A stretch of 64,000 nt of DNA from the NCBI RefSeq assembly GCF_010726645.1, contig NZ_AP022563.1, forward strand, positions 4,836,001 to 4,900,000. Reading direction: 5' to 3'. Every line of letters begins with the position of its first letter. The first letter of the stretch is position 1. Below are positions 32,954 through 41,040 of the stretch, in pieces. The notes under the pieces are model-generated. The model had not been told where the DNA came from. It made no database searches and saw only the letters and a list, made by a program, of their open reading frames with translations. The DNA is from Mycolicibacterium duvalii (GTDB taxonomy: Bacteria; Actinomycetota; Actinomycetes; Mycobacteriales; Mycobacteriaceae). Both the position numbers and the translations under genes were made by a program.

Positions 32954-33057
32954 CACGGTTCTCCTTTGGTTGCGTGACTCGCCGGGGGCGACGAGCCATC
33001 CAGAGCAGTATGCTGCGCGTTTTCGCCGTGGACGTGGTGAATCGTCGGGATTCGTGA

Positions 33058-33504
33058 TCAACAAGCGATCTTGATTTCGAATGTTCCCGTGGTCCGGAAA
33101 CTGGGGTTGTCGGTGTCGAAGCCATACGCGGTGCCGGTGACCTCGTAGGTGCGGTCGATCATCGTCACCGACGCCTCGCCGCCGAGCCCCTGGTTGTAGC
33201 TGCCGGTGAATCCGCCCAGATCACGAATGCCGACATCGCGCACGGTGAGCTCGTCCTGGTTGTCGATCAGCACCGACACCCCCGATGACTCGGTGCCGGT
33301 GGTCATGTCCATCAGCGAGCCGGCCGGCGTGCACTCGACCGTCTCGGTGGTGCCGGCATCGCGGCCGTTGACCGTGATCTGGGCGGTGCCGGCCACCAGC
33401 GCCCCGGGCGGGGGCTGGTACTCCGGAGGCGGCGACGACGAGCAGCCGGCGGTGGCCAGCATGGCCACGGCAGCTGATGCGGCCAGGACCCCTCGGGTGA
33501 TCAC
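33058..33504 (-). CDS. LpqH-like lipoprotein, second copy
   Basis: A 148-residue lipoprotein with lipobox TAGC and Cys21, followed by a Pro-rich linker and an LpqH-like domain (AQITVNGRDAG, EASVTMIDRTYEVTGTAYGFD, final FEIKIAC). It is 104 bases upstream of lpqH in the same direction and has the same paired Cys, so it is an old tandem paralogue. GTG 33504 start. Diverges from tgt by 17 bases. Confidence 0.88.
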   Translation of the reverse strand: MITRGVLAASAAVAMLATAGCSSSPPPEYQPPPGALVAGTAQITVNGRDAGTTETVECTPAGSLMDMTTGTESSGVSVLIDNQDELTVRDVGIRDLGGFTGSYNQGLGGEASVTMIDRTYEVTGTAYGFDTDNPSFRTTGTFEIKIAC

Positions 33505-33521
33505 AGTGCAGAATCTACGAC

Positions 33522-34754
33522 GTGACGGCCCCGGATATCAGCGATCCATTCTTTCGTGTGGAGGCTGAACTGCCGGGCCGGCACGGCCGGACCGGGATCA
33601 TCCACACCCCGCACGGAGACATCCACACACCGGCCTTCATCGCCGTCGGTACCCAGGCCACCGTGAAGGCCGTGCTGCCCGAGACGATGAAACAACTCGG
33701 CGCCCAGGCCGTGCTGGCCAACGCCTACCACCTGTATCTGCAGCCGGGGCCGGACATCGTCGACGAGGCGGGCGGGCTCGGCGCGTTCATGAACTGGCCG
33801 GGACCGACATTCACCGACAGCGGTGGGTTCCAGGTGATGTCGCTGGGTGTCGGGTTCAAGAAGGTGCTCGCCATGGACGCCGAGCGGGTCCAGGCCGACG
33901 ACATCATCGCCGAGGGCAAGCAACGCCTCGCCCATGTCGACGACGACGGCGTGACGTTCCGATCGCACCTGAACGGCTCGACGCACCGATTCACCCCGGA
34001 GGTGTCGATCGGCATTCAGCACCGACTCGGCGCCGACATCATCTTCGCGTTCGACGAACTGACCACGCTGGTCAACACCCGCGCCTACCAGGAGCAGTCG
34101 GTCGAACGCACGCACCGGTGGGCGGTGCGCTGCGTGGCCGAACACCGACGGCTGCGCGAGCTCCGACCCGACAGGCCGCCGCAGGCGCTGTTCGGGGTGG
34201 TGCAGGGCGCCCAGTACGAGGATCTACGTCGCAACGCCGCCCGCGGACTGGCCGAGCTGGACTTCGACGGCTTCGGCATCGGAGGCGCGCTGGAGAAGCA
34301 GAACCTCGCGACGATCGTCGGCTGGGTCATCGACGAGTTGCCGGTCGACAAGCCGCGCCACCTGCTGGGCATCAGCGAACCCGACGATCTGTTCGCGGCC
34401 ATCGAAGCCGGCGCGGACACCTTCGACTGCGTGTCGCCGTCGCGGGTGGCGCGCAATGCGGCGGTGTACTCCGCGGACGGCCGCTTCAACATCACGGGCT
34501 CGCGCTACCGCCGGGACTTCACCCCGATCGACGCCGACTGCGATTGCTACACCTGTGCGCACTACACCCGGGCTTACCTGCACCACCTGTTCAAGGCCAA
34601 GGAGATCCTGTCCGCGACGTTGTGCACGATCCACAACGAGCGGTTCGTCATCCGGCTGGTGGACCGGATCCGGGCGGCCATCCCCGACGGCCGGTTCGAT
34701 GACCTGCGGGAGCACGTCCTCGGCCGGTACTACGCGACGCCGCGTGCACAATGA
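33522..34754 (+). CDS. tgt: Tgt, tRNA-guanine(34) transglycosylase
   Basis: Tgt exchanges guanine 34 for preQ1 (or queuine) in tRNAs with GUN anticodons. The 410-residue protein has the catalytic TFTDSGGFQVMSL, the nucleophile region DTFDCVSPSRVARNA, and the zinc site DCDCYTCAHYTRAYLHH (CxCxxC...H). Full length and apparently active. Many mycobacteria, including M. tuberculosis, lack tgt as far as I know, so its presence is of interest. GTG start at 33522. The P450 gene follows 4 bases after its stop. Confidence 0.94.
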   Translation: MTAPDISDPFFRVEAELPGRHGRTGIIHTPHGDIHTPAFIAVGTQATVKAVLPETMKQLGAQAVLANAYHLYLQPGPDIVDEAGGLGAFMNWPGPTFTDSGGFQVMSLGVGFKKVLAMDAERVQADDIIAEGKQRLAHVDDDGVTFRSHLNGSTHRFTPEVSIGIQHRLGADIIFAFDELTTLVNTRAYQEQSVERTHRWAVRCVAEHRRLRELRPDRPPQALFGVVQGAQYEDLRRNAARGLAELDFDGFGIGGALEKQNLATIVGWVIDELPVDKPRHLLGISEPDDLFAAIEAGADTFDCVSPSRVARNAAVYSADGRFNITGSRYRRDFTPIDADCDCYTCAHYTRAYLHHLFKAKEILSATLCTIHNERFVIRLVDRIRAAIPDGRFDDLREHVLGRYYATPRAQ

Positions 34755-34758
34755 CTGC

Positions 34759-35976
34759 ATGACCACCGCCGCGGATCCGCAGTCGTTGTTGGTGACGCTG
34801 CTCGACCCGGCCCACCGCGCTGATCCGTACCCGATCTTCCGGCAGATCCGCGAGTTCGGTCCGCTGCGGCTGCCCGAACTGAATCTCGCGGTCTTCACGT
34901 CCTACGCCGACTGTGACCAGGTGCTGCGCCATCCTGCGTCGGCCAGCGATCGGCTCAAGTCCACGGTCACCCAGCGGTTGATCGCCGAGGGCAATGAAGC
35001 CCGCCCGGTCGGAACCCCGGGGTTCCTCTTCCTCGATCCGCCCGACCACACCCGGCTGCGGGGCCTGGTCAGCAAGGCATTCGTCCCGAAGGTCGTGAAG
35101 AACCTCGAGCCCGACATCGTCGCGCTGGTCGACGATCTGCTCGCGCGAGCCGACGGCACCTTCGACGTGATCTCCGGCCTGGCCTATCCGCTGCCGGTCG
35201 CGGTGATCTGCCGCCTGCTCGGTGTCCCGCTCGAGGACGAGCCCCGGTTCAGCGAGGCCTCGGGGCTTCTCGCGCAATCGCTGGATCCTTTCCTGACGGT
35301 CACCGGCGCGGCCGGGGACGGCCACGAGGCGCGGCTCGCCGCCGGGCTGTGGCTGCGTGACTACCTGCGGACGCTGATCGCCGAGCGTCGGCGCCATCCC
35401 GGCGAGGACCTGATGTCGGCGCTGATCGCGGTCGAAGAGGCCGGTGACCAACTCACCGAGGACGAGATCGTCGCGACGTGCAACCTGCTGCTCGTCGCCG
35501 GCCACGAGACCACCGTGAACCTGATCGCCAACGCCACCTTGGCGCTGCTGCGTGACCCCGCCCAGTGGCGGGCGCTGGCCACCGACAGCGGCCGCGCCGC
35601 GGTGGTGATCGAGGAGACGCTGCGCTACGACCCGCCGGTGCAGCTGATCGGCCGGGTGGCCGCCGAGGACATGACGATCGGTGGCGCCGACGTGCCCACG
35701 GGCGACAACATGCTGTTGTTGCTGGCTGCGGCGCACCGCGACCCGGCGGTCTTCGGGCGCCCCGACGAGTTCGATCCCGACCGCCCGTCGATCCGCCACC
35801 TCGGCTTCGGCAAGGGCCCGCACTTCTGCCTCGGCGCCCCGTTGGCCCGGCTGGAGGCGACGGTGGCGCTGACGGCGCTGACGCGGCGTTTCCCCGGCGC
35901 GATGCTGGCCGGTGAACCCGGCTACAAACCGAATGTCACTCTGCGCGGGATGTCGGAGCTGACGGTCTCGTTGTGA
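34759..35976 (+). CDS. cytochrome P450
   Basis: A 405-residue bacterial class I P450. The I-helix oxygen-binding motif is AGHETTVN, the K-helix EETLR, and the haem loop FGKGPHFCLGAPLAR with the Cys ligand at about 357. ATG 34759 is the first start after tgt. No ferredoxin or reductase gene is adjacent. It is not close to the two P450s at 46.3 and 57.0 kb, and the substrate is unknown. Confidence 0.93.
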   Translation: MTTAADPQSLLVTLLDPAHRADPYPIFRQIREFGPLRLPELNLAVFTSYADCDQVLRHPASASDRLKSTVTQRLIAEGNEARPVGTPGFLFLDPPDHTRLRGLVSKAFVPKVVKNLEPDIVALVDDLLARADGTFDVISGLAYPLPVAVICRLLGVPLEDEPRFSEASGLLAQSLDPFLTVTGAAGDGHEARLAAGLWLRDYLRTLIAERRRHPGEDLMSALIAVEEAGDQLTEDEIVATCNLLLVAGHETTVNLIANATLALLRDPAQWRALATDSGRAAVVIEETLRYDPPVQLIGRVAAEDMTIGGADVPTGDNMLLLLAAAHRDPAVFGRPDEFDPDRPSIRHLGFGKGPHFCLGAPLARLEATVALTALTRRFPGAMLAGEPGYKPNVTLRGMSELTVSL

Positions 35977-35982
35977 GACGGG

Positions 35983-37347
35983 CTAGTTCAGCACCTCGTC
36001 GATGACGGCCAGTGCCGCCCGCTCGCCGGCTTCCACCGCGCCTTCCATGTAGGCGCTCCAGCGGATGGCGGTGTCGGTGGACGCCCAGTGGATCGCGCCG
36101 ACGGGTGCGGCCAGTGTGTGGCCGTAGGTGGTCCATACCAGCGGGCCGAAGTTGGCGTTGTAGCAGCCGCGGGTCCACTGCCGGTCGGTCCACTCGCCGT
36201 CGACGTAGGCCTCCGGCCTGCCTGCCCGCGGACCGAAATGCCGGACCAATTCGGCGGTCAGCGCCGCCTGCCGGTCGGCGCGCGGCCACCGGCCGTAGGT
36301 GCGGGCCTGGTCACCCTCGAGGAACAGCAGCACCACGCCGCGATCGTCGCCGGGCAGGCAGGTGTCATTGGACATCCGTGCCGGCCCGTCGCTGGAGATC
36401 AGTTGGCCGTTGAGACCCTCTGCGCGCCAGAACGGTTCGTCGTAGACGAAGAACGCCTTCATCGCCGACGCGTTGGGCGCCCGCTGGGTCAGCTGATCGC
36501 GGTCACCGGACAGCGGCGGGTCGTACATGATGCGCCCGGCCAGCGCCGGGGAGATCGCGACGATCACCCGGCGCCCCTGCGCCACCAGCCCGCCCCGGCA
36601 CGTCACCGTGACGTGTTCGGCGCTGTGCTCGATCAGCTGCACCGGCGCGTCGAGGACGAGATGGTCGGAAAGCTGGGCCGCCAACCGGTTCGGGATCTCC
36701 CCGGTGCCGCCGGTGAACCGCGTGGTCTGCGCTCCGCCCTCGGATTCGGCGAACAACTCCGCAGTGACACCGCAGGTCTGGATCGTGAACAGCAGGTGCA
36801 GCAACGACACCTCGACGGTGGGCACAGCCAGAATGCCGACGGTGCAGATCTCCAACAGCTCCCTGGCCACCGGTGCCAAGCCTTGTGCGTCGTACCAGGC
36901 GCCCGCGGTGACGGCATCCCACTCGGCGGCGTGCGGCGCCGACCACGGGGCATCGGGCGGAACCTCGGCGGCCAGCGCGTCGAGGCGCCGCAGCACTCGC
37001 TGCAGGTCGGCGAGCTCGGCGGCGAACCGCGTATGAAAAGCCTTCTCGCGCAGCACACCGGCGCCGGCCAGCTCGTAGGAGGTTTCCCCGTCGTCGTACT
37101 GCGGGTAGGTGTCCACACCCAATTCGGCAGCCAGCGCGAACATCCGGTGGTGGGTGTCACCGATCCACTGCGCGCCCAGCTCCACGGACAGCCCGGGCAG
37201 TACTTCCTCGGTCAGAATGCGTCCGCCCACCCGAGTGTCGGCCTCCAGCACCAGCGGCGTCAGGCCCGCCTGTAGCACGGTGCGCGCCGCGACCAACCCG
37301 GAGATGCCGGCGCCGACGACGATGACGTCGGCCGACCTCGATGCCAT
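35983..37347 (-). CDS. flavin-containing amine oxidase
   Basis: A 454-residue FAD amine oxidase. The N-terminal dinucleotide motif is VIVVGAGISGLVAARTVL, followed by VLEADTRVGGRI; the C-terminal FAD segment is VGAIHWASTDTA...GYMEGAVEAGERAA-like. It resembles putrescine/monoamine oxidases (AofH type). ATG 37347 is used; a GTG nine codons upstream is also possible. It lies next to an Lrp-type regulator in the same direction, which suggests amino acid or amine catabolism. Confidence 0.9.
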   Translation of the reverse strand: MASRSADVIVVGAGISGLVAARTVLQAGLTPLVLEADTRVGGRILTEEVLPGLSVELGAQWIGDTHHRMFALAAELGVDTYPQYDDGETSYELAGAGVLREKAFHTRFAAELADLQRVLRRLDALAAEVPPDAPWSAPHAAEWDAVTAGAWYDAQGLAPVARELLEICTVGILAVPTVEVSLLHLLFTIQTCGVTAELFAESEGGAQTTRFTGGTGEIPNRLAAQLSDHLVLDAPVQLIEHSAEHVTVTCRGGLVAQGRRVIVAISPALAGRIMYDPPLSGDRDQLTQRAPNASAMKAFFVYDEPFWRAEGLNGQLISSDGPARMSNDTCLPGDDRGVVLLFLEGDQARTYGRWPRADRQAALTAELVRHFGPRAGRPEAYVDGEWTDRQWTRGCYNANFGPLVWTTYGHTLAAPVGAIHWASTDTAIRWSAYMEGAVEAGERAALAVIDEVLN

Positions 37348-37384
37348 GGCTGACACTGTCCCACAGCGGGCCACCTCGGGTTGA

Positions 37385-37843
37385 TCAAGCAGGTTCGAGC
37401 CTGCGTCTGGTCAGCGGGCTGGAGTAGACGACATTCGTCGTGACGGGACCCAGGGTGGCGAGCCGGCCGGTGAGTCGCTCCAGGTCCGACATCGAGCGGG
37501 CCAGCACCTTGATGATGAAACAGTCGTCCCCCGTCACGTGGTGGGCTTCGACAACCTCGGGCGTCACGTCCAGCAGATCGTGCAGGGGTTTGTAGTTTCC
37601 CGACGGATAGGCCAATCGGACGAAGGCCATGATCGAATAGCCGAGCGCGGCGGGTGAGACCGTCGCGGTGTAACCGGTGATGACGCCCGCATCGACGAGG
37701 CGCCGCACCCGATCGGCCGTCGAGCTCGGTGACAGCGACACAGTGCGGGCCAAATCGGCGGTGCTGATCCGGCCGTCTTCCTGGATTGCCTGCAGGATCG
37801 CCTCATCGGTCCGATCCAGCGGCAGCCGGTTGTCGTCGCTCAT
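37385..37843 (-). CDS. Lrp/AsnC-family regulator
   Basis: A 152-residue feast/famine regulator with an N-terminal winged HTH (LDRTDEAILQAIQEDGRIS...LARTVSLSPSSTADRVRRL) and a C-terminal RAM/SAM ligand domain (EVVEAHHVTGDDCFIIKVLA). It is upstream of the amine oxidase on the same strand (37-base gap) and diverges from the rhodanese gene, both of which it may control. Confidence 0.92.
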   Translation of the reverse strand: MSDDNRLPLDRTDEAILQAIQEDGRISTADLARTVSLSPSSTADRVRRLVDAGVITGYTATVSPAALGYSIMAFVRLAYPSGNYKPLHDLLDVTPEVVEAHHVTGDDCFIIKVLARSMSDLERLTGRLATLGPVTTNVVYSSPLTRRRLEPA

Positions 37844-37987
37844 GCTGTCGATGATCGCACCGAACACCGCCCGCGGCCGTTCAAAGTCCGGCATTGACGG
37901 CGATATTTCGCTGAAATTGCGGCCGCACCGCTGATTCTCCGTGGATCGCCCATTCCGTGTGTGCCGGAGTCGCGGTGAGATGAAGAC

Positions 37988-38389
37988 ATGACCGCAGTCG
38001 ATGCCCGGCAGTACTTCGCCGCCAAGCTCGCCCACGAGATCGACCCCGCCGACCTTGCCCAGATCCGGGGCGCTGACGTCTCGCCGGTCGTGGTCGACAC
38101 CCGGTCGAGGGCCGCATGGAACCAAGGCCACCTGCCCGGTGCCCTGCACATCCCCGGGAGGGAACTCGCGCAGCGCGCTCGCCGCGAGCTCCCCGATCGC
38201 AGCGCTGACATCGTCGTGTACTGCTGGGGGCCGGGGTGTAACGGCGCGACCAAAGCCGCATTCACGCTGAGCGACATGGGATATGAACGGGTGCGCGAAC
38301 TCATCGGCGGTTTCGAGTACTGGGCCAGGGAGGGATTACCGGTGGTCACCGGATCAGGTCTGGACGGTTCTGCTCACCCGGGGCGGTAG
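37988..38389 (+). CDS. single-domain rhodanese
   Basis: A 133-residue sulfurtransferase-fold protein. The substrate-domain motif VVVDTRSRAAWNQGHLPGALHIP and the active-site loop YCWGPGCNGATKAA are present, with the catalytic Cys at about 79. The loop has the CxxGxGCNxA pattern often seen in rhodaneses near Lrp-type regulators. It diverges from the Lrp gene by 144 bases and converges with gluQRS (16-base overlap). Confidence 0.9.
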   Translation: MTAVDARQYFAAKLAHEIDPADLAQIRGADVSPVVVDTRSRAAWNQGHLPGALHIPGRELAQRARRELPDRSADIVVYCWGPGCNGATKAAFTLSDMGYERVRELIGGFEYWAREGLPVVTGSGLDGSAHPGR

Positions 38390-39258
38390 ATCCATGGCGA
38401 GCGCGGCAATGTGAGCGGATCGAACTCGCCGAGCATCTCGGGCAGGGTGCGGGCGGTGTAGCCCAGCGAGTCGGCGATCATCGCCAGCGTCTCGGTCACG
38501 CCGATCTCGGCGAGCGTTACCGCGCCGTCGCGTTTGGCCAGCCGGGCACCGTCGGCGTTGAGCACCAGCGGCACATGGGCGTACACCGGCTGCGGGTATC
38601 CGAGCAGGTGCGCCAGATAAGCCTGCCGCGGCGACGATGCGAGCAGGTCGTCGCCGCGCACCACCTGGTCGATGCCGGATGCCGCATCATCGACGACCAC
38701 CGCGAGGTTGTAGGCGGGGACCCCGTCACCGCGCCGCACCACGAAGTCGTCCACCACGCCGGTGTAGTCGCCGTGCACGATGTCGTGCACCGTGTACGAG
38801 GTGACCGCGGTGCGCAGCCGCAGCGCGGGCGGACGTCGCGTCGCGTCGCGCCGCGCCGCGCGTTGTGCGGCGGTCAGGTCGCGACACGTGCCCGGGTAGG
38901 CCCCCTCCGGTGCGTGCGGTGCTCGCGGCGCCGACGCGATGTCCTTTCTGCTGCAATAACATTCGAACAACTGGTGATCCGCTGCCAGCTGATCGACGAC
39001 GTCGTCGTAGCGTTGCCGTTGCGCGCTCTGGCGTTCTACCTCGCCGTCCCAGGTGACGCCCAGGGCGGCCAGGTCGGCGAGCTGCCGATCGGCGACGTCG
39101 GTGTCGGTGCGGTCGTCGAGGTCTTCGACCCGCATCAGGAAGCGCCGTCCGGTGGAGCGGGCGAACAGCCATGCCAGCACCGCGGTGCGCAGATTGCCGA
39201 TGTGCAGGTCGGCCGACGGGCTCGGTGCGAACCGGCCCGCACCGGCGGGGCTCGTCAC
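38374..39258 (-). CDS. gluQ: GluQRS, glutamyl-Q tRNA(Asp) synthetase
   Basis: GluQRS is a truncated glutamyl-tRNA synthetase that attaches glutamate to queuosine-34 of tRNA-Asp. The 294-residue protein has the class I signatures FAPSPSADLHIGN and RLAKRDG (KMSKS equivalent) and the diagnostic zinc site: CYCSR, then Tyr and Cys in GAYPGTC. It lacks the anticodon-binding domain, as expected. Its substrate exists only if the cell makes Q, and tgt is 4 kb away. Confidence 0.93.
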   Translation of the reverse strand: MTSPAGAGRFAPSPSADLHIGNLRTAVLAWLFARSTGRRFLMRVEDLDDRTDTDVADRQLADLAALGVTWDGEVERQSAQRQRYDDVVDQLAADHQLFECYCSRKDIASAPRAPHAPEGAYPGTCRDLTAAQRAARRDATRRPPALRLRTAVTSYTVHDIVHGDYTGVVDDFVVRRGDGVPAYNLAVVVDDAASGIDQVVRGDDLLASSPRQAYLAHLLGYPQPVYAHVPLVLNADGARLAKRDGAVTLAEIGVTETLAMIADSLGYTARTLPEMLGEFDPLTLPRSPWIYRPG

Positions 39259-39302
39259 GCCTGCCAGGTTAACCGTCGGCCGGGTGCGTCAGACTTACGG
39301 GG

Positions 39303-40295
39303 ATGTCCGGTATGCCGCCCGATCACCACAGCTATGCCCGCGCCGCGCTGGCCGCCTACGACCGCGCTCCGGACACGCCGGTGCGGCTGCTCAGTCTGTC
39401 GGAGAACGCGACCTATCTGGTCGAGGACGGCGATCCGATGGTGCTGCGGGTGCACCGGCCCGGCTACCACGGGCTCGCGGCGATCCGATCGGAGCTGGCG
39501 TGGATGACCGCGCTGCGGCAGGACACCGACGTCGTCACCCCGGCGCTGATTCCGGCGGCCGACGGAAGCGATGTGGTGGCCGCCGTCGTCGGGGACCGCA
39601 CCTTGGCAGTCGATGCGATGACGTTCGTCGACGGCTGCACCGCCGAGGAACGGCCGGACGCGGTGGGCTACGACGAACTCGGGCAGCTGACCGCGCAGAT
39701 GCACGACCACGCCGAGCGGTGGTCACCGCCGGCGTTCTTCACCCGGTTCCGGTGGGATCTGGACGCGACGCTGGGACCCGCTGCGCGGTGGGGAAACTGG
39801 CGCGCTGCTTTCGGTCCGGGTGACGACGCCGCCGTCGAGGTCGAGCGGGCGGCCGGCCGGGTGGCGGCGACGCTGACGGAGTTCGGACAGACACCGGACC
39901 GCTTCGGGCTGATCCATGCCGATCTGCGGATGGCCAACCTGATGGTCGCCGCCACCGGACCGTCGGGACTGACGGTCATCGACTTCGACGACAGCGGATG
40001 GTCCTGGTACCTGGCTGATCTCGGCGCGGTGGTGTCCTTCATCGAAGACACCCCGGACGCACAGCGGATGATCTCCGATTGGCTGCACGGCTATCGGGAG
40101 GTTCGGGCGATACCCCCCGCACACCTGGCGATGATCCCGACGTTCGTGATGTGGCGGCGGTTGATGTTGACCGCATGGGTGGCCTCGCACGCCGACTCCG
40201 ACGCCGCGCTCACGTTCGGCACCGGATTCGCCACGGGCACCGCGGCGTTGGCGCGACGCTACCTCAGTGACCGCGGCTGGATGCGCTACGAGTAG
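39303..40295 (+). CDS. APH-fold kinase (SrkA/homoserine kinase II-like)
   Basis: A 330-residue protein kinase-like/aminoglycoside phosphotransferase-fold protein. The Brenner motif LIHADLRMANLM and metal motif VIDFDDSGWSWYLADLG are those of the SrkA/YihE and ThrB2 group. The N-terminal SENATYLVEDGDPMVLRVHR contains the nucleotide lysine region, with Arg in the Lys position. It diverges from gluQRS by 44 bases. Substrate unknown. Confidence 0.88.
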   Translation: MSGMPPDHHSYARAALAAYDRAPDTPVRLLSLSENATYLVEDGDPMVLRVHRPGYHGLAAIRSELAWMTALRQDTDVVTPALIPAADGSDVVAAVVGDRTLAVDAMTFVDGCTAEERPDAVGYDELGQLTAQMHDHAERWSPPAFFTRFRWDLDATLGPAARWGNWRAAFGPGDDAAVEVERAAGRVAATLTEFGQTPDRFGLIHADLRMANLMVAATGPSGLTVIDFDDSGWSWYLADLGAVVSFIEDTPDAQRMISDWLHGYREVRAIPPAHLAMIPTFVMWRRLMLTAWVASHADSDAALTFGTGFATGTAALARRYLSDRGWMRYE

Positions 40296-40917
40296 GCAGA
40301 CCCTGCTTCGCCTCGGCGAGGATGTCGTGCCACGCCTCGATTCGATGCACGGCCGAATCCCCGCCGAACGCACTGGATATCACGAAGTCCGGGACCAGGC
40401 GGGCCAGCACGTCGAGGCTGTCGGCGATCGTCTCGGCGTCGGCGGGCCGGTGTAATCCGTCGATGTAGCCGGCGTGCCAGCGCCCGTCCGCGCCGCGGAA
40501 CAAGGTGTCCCCGGTGAACAGGTAGCGGCCTTCGGCGCCGGACACCAGATAGCAGACCGCGCCGGGGGAGTGGCCGGGTGTCGGCACGATCTCGACGCCG
40601 TTGTCGTCGGTGTGACGTCCGTCGACGCCGATGTCGACCGGGGTGTGCTTCGCGATGTCCGCGAGATCGCCTGCAGGAGCATGAAGTAGCGCCCCGAAAC
40701 GTTTCTTGATCTGGCCGAGCACCGGGCCGGCTTCGTCCCGATGAGACAGGTACTGGTGAGCCACGCCGCCGAGGGAGTCCAGCTCGTCGAAGTCGGCCGC
40801 GGTGGCCGGCGAGTAGAACAGCACGCGGCGCGTGGTCCACAGGTACGCGTGAGTGGTCAAGCCGGGGAACGGGGAGTCGACCCGCGTCTCCCATAAATCG
40901 TCGAATATCTTACGCAT
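40264..40917 (-). CDS. MBL-fold protein with a degenerate metal motif
   Basis: A 217-residue metallo-beta-lactamase-fold protein. The usual HxHxDH is replaced by SHRDEAGPV; later elements PTPGHSPGAVCYLV (His) and FTGDTLFRGADG (Asp) remain. This pattern fits a subgroup that binds fewer or different metals. ATG 40917 is used; an upstream TTG is less likely. It overlaps the convergent kinase gene by 32 bases. Confidence 0.82.
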   Translation of the reverse strand: MRKIFDDLWETRVDSPFPGLTTHAYLWTTRRVLFYSPATAADFDELDSLGGVAHQYLSHRDEAGPVLGQIKKRFGALLHAPAGDLADIAKHTPVDIGVDGRHTDDNGVEIVPTPGHSPGAVCYLVSGAEGRYLFTGDTLFRGADGRWHAGYIDGLHRPADAETIADSLDVLARLVPDFVISSAFGGDSAVHRIEAWHDILAEAKQGLPTRSASSRGH

Positions 40918-41012
40918 GATCCCAGACTGCAACCTCAAGCATGGTTGAGGTCAAGGAGGGTTCATCCCCAGGCTCCGATTCATCCACAGCTTCGGAATTC
41001 GGTGCGCAATGT

Positions 41013-41028
41013 TCGAACAAATGATCGA
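41013..41028 (+). promoter_or_regulatory. LexA (SOS) box
   Basis: TCGAACAAATGATCGA differs from the mycobacterial LexA consensus TCGAAC-N4-GTTCGA at one position. It lies 12 bases before the GTG start of the 13E12-family HNH gene and so is well placed to repress it. DNA-damage induction of 13E12-type genes by LexA is known in M. tuberculosis. Confidence 0.75.
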
Positions 41029-41040
41029 TATTCTGGAGGG

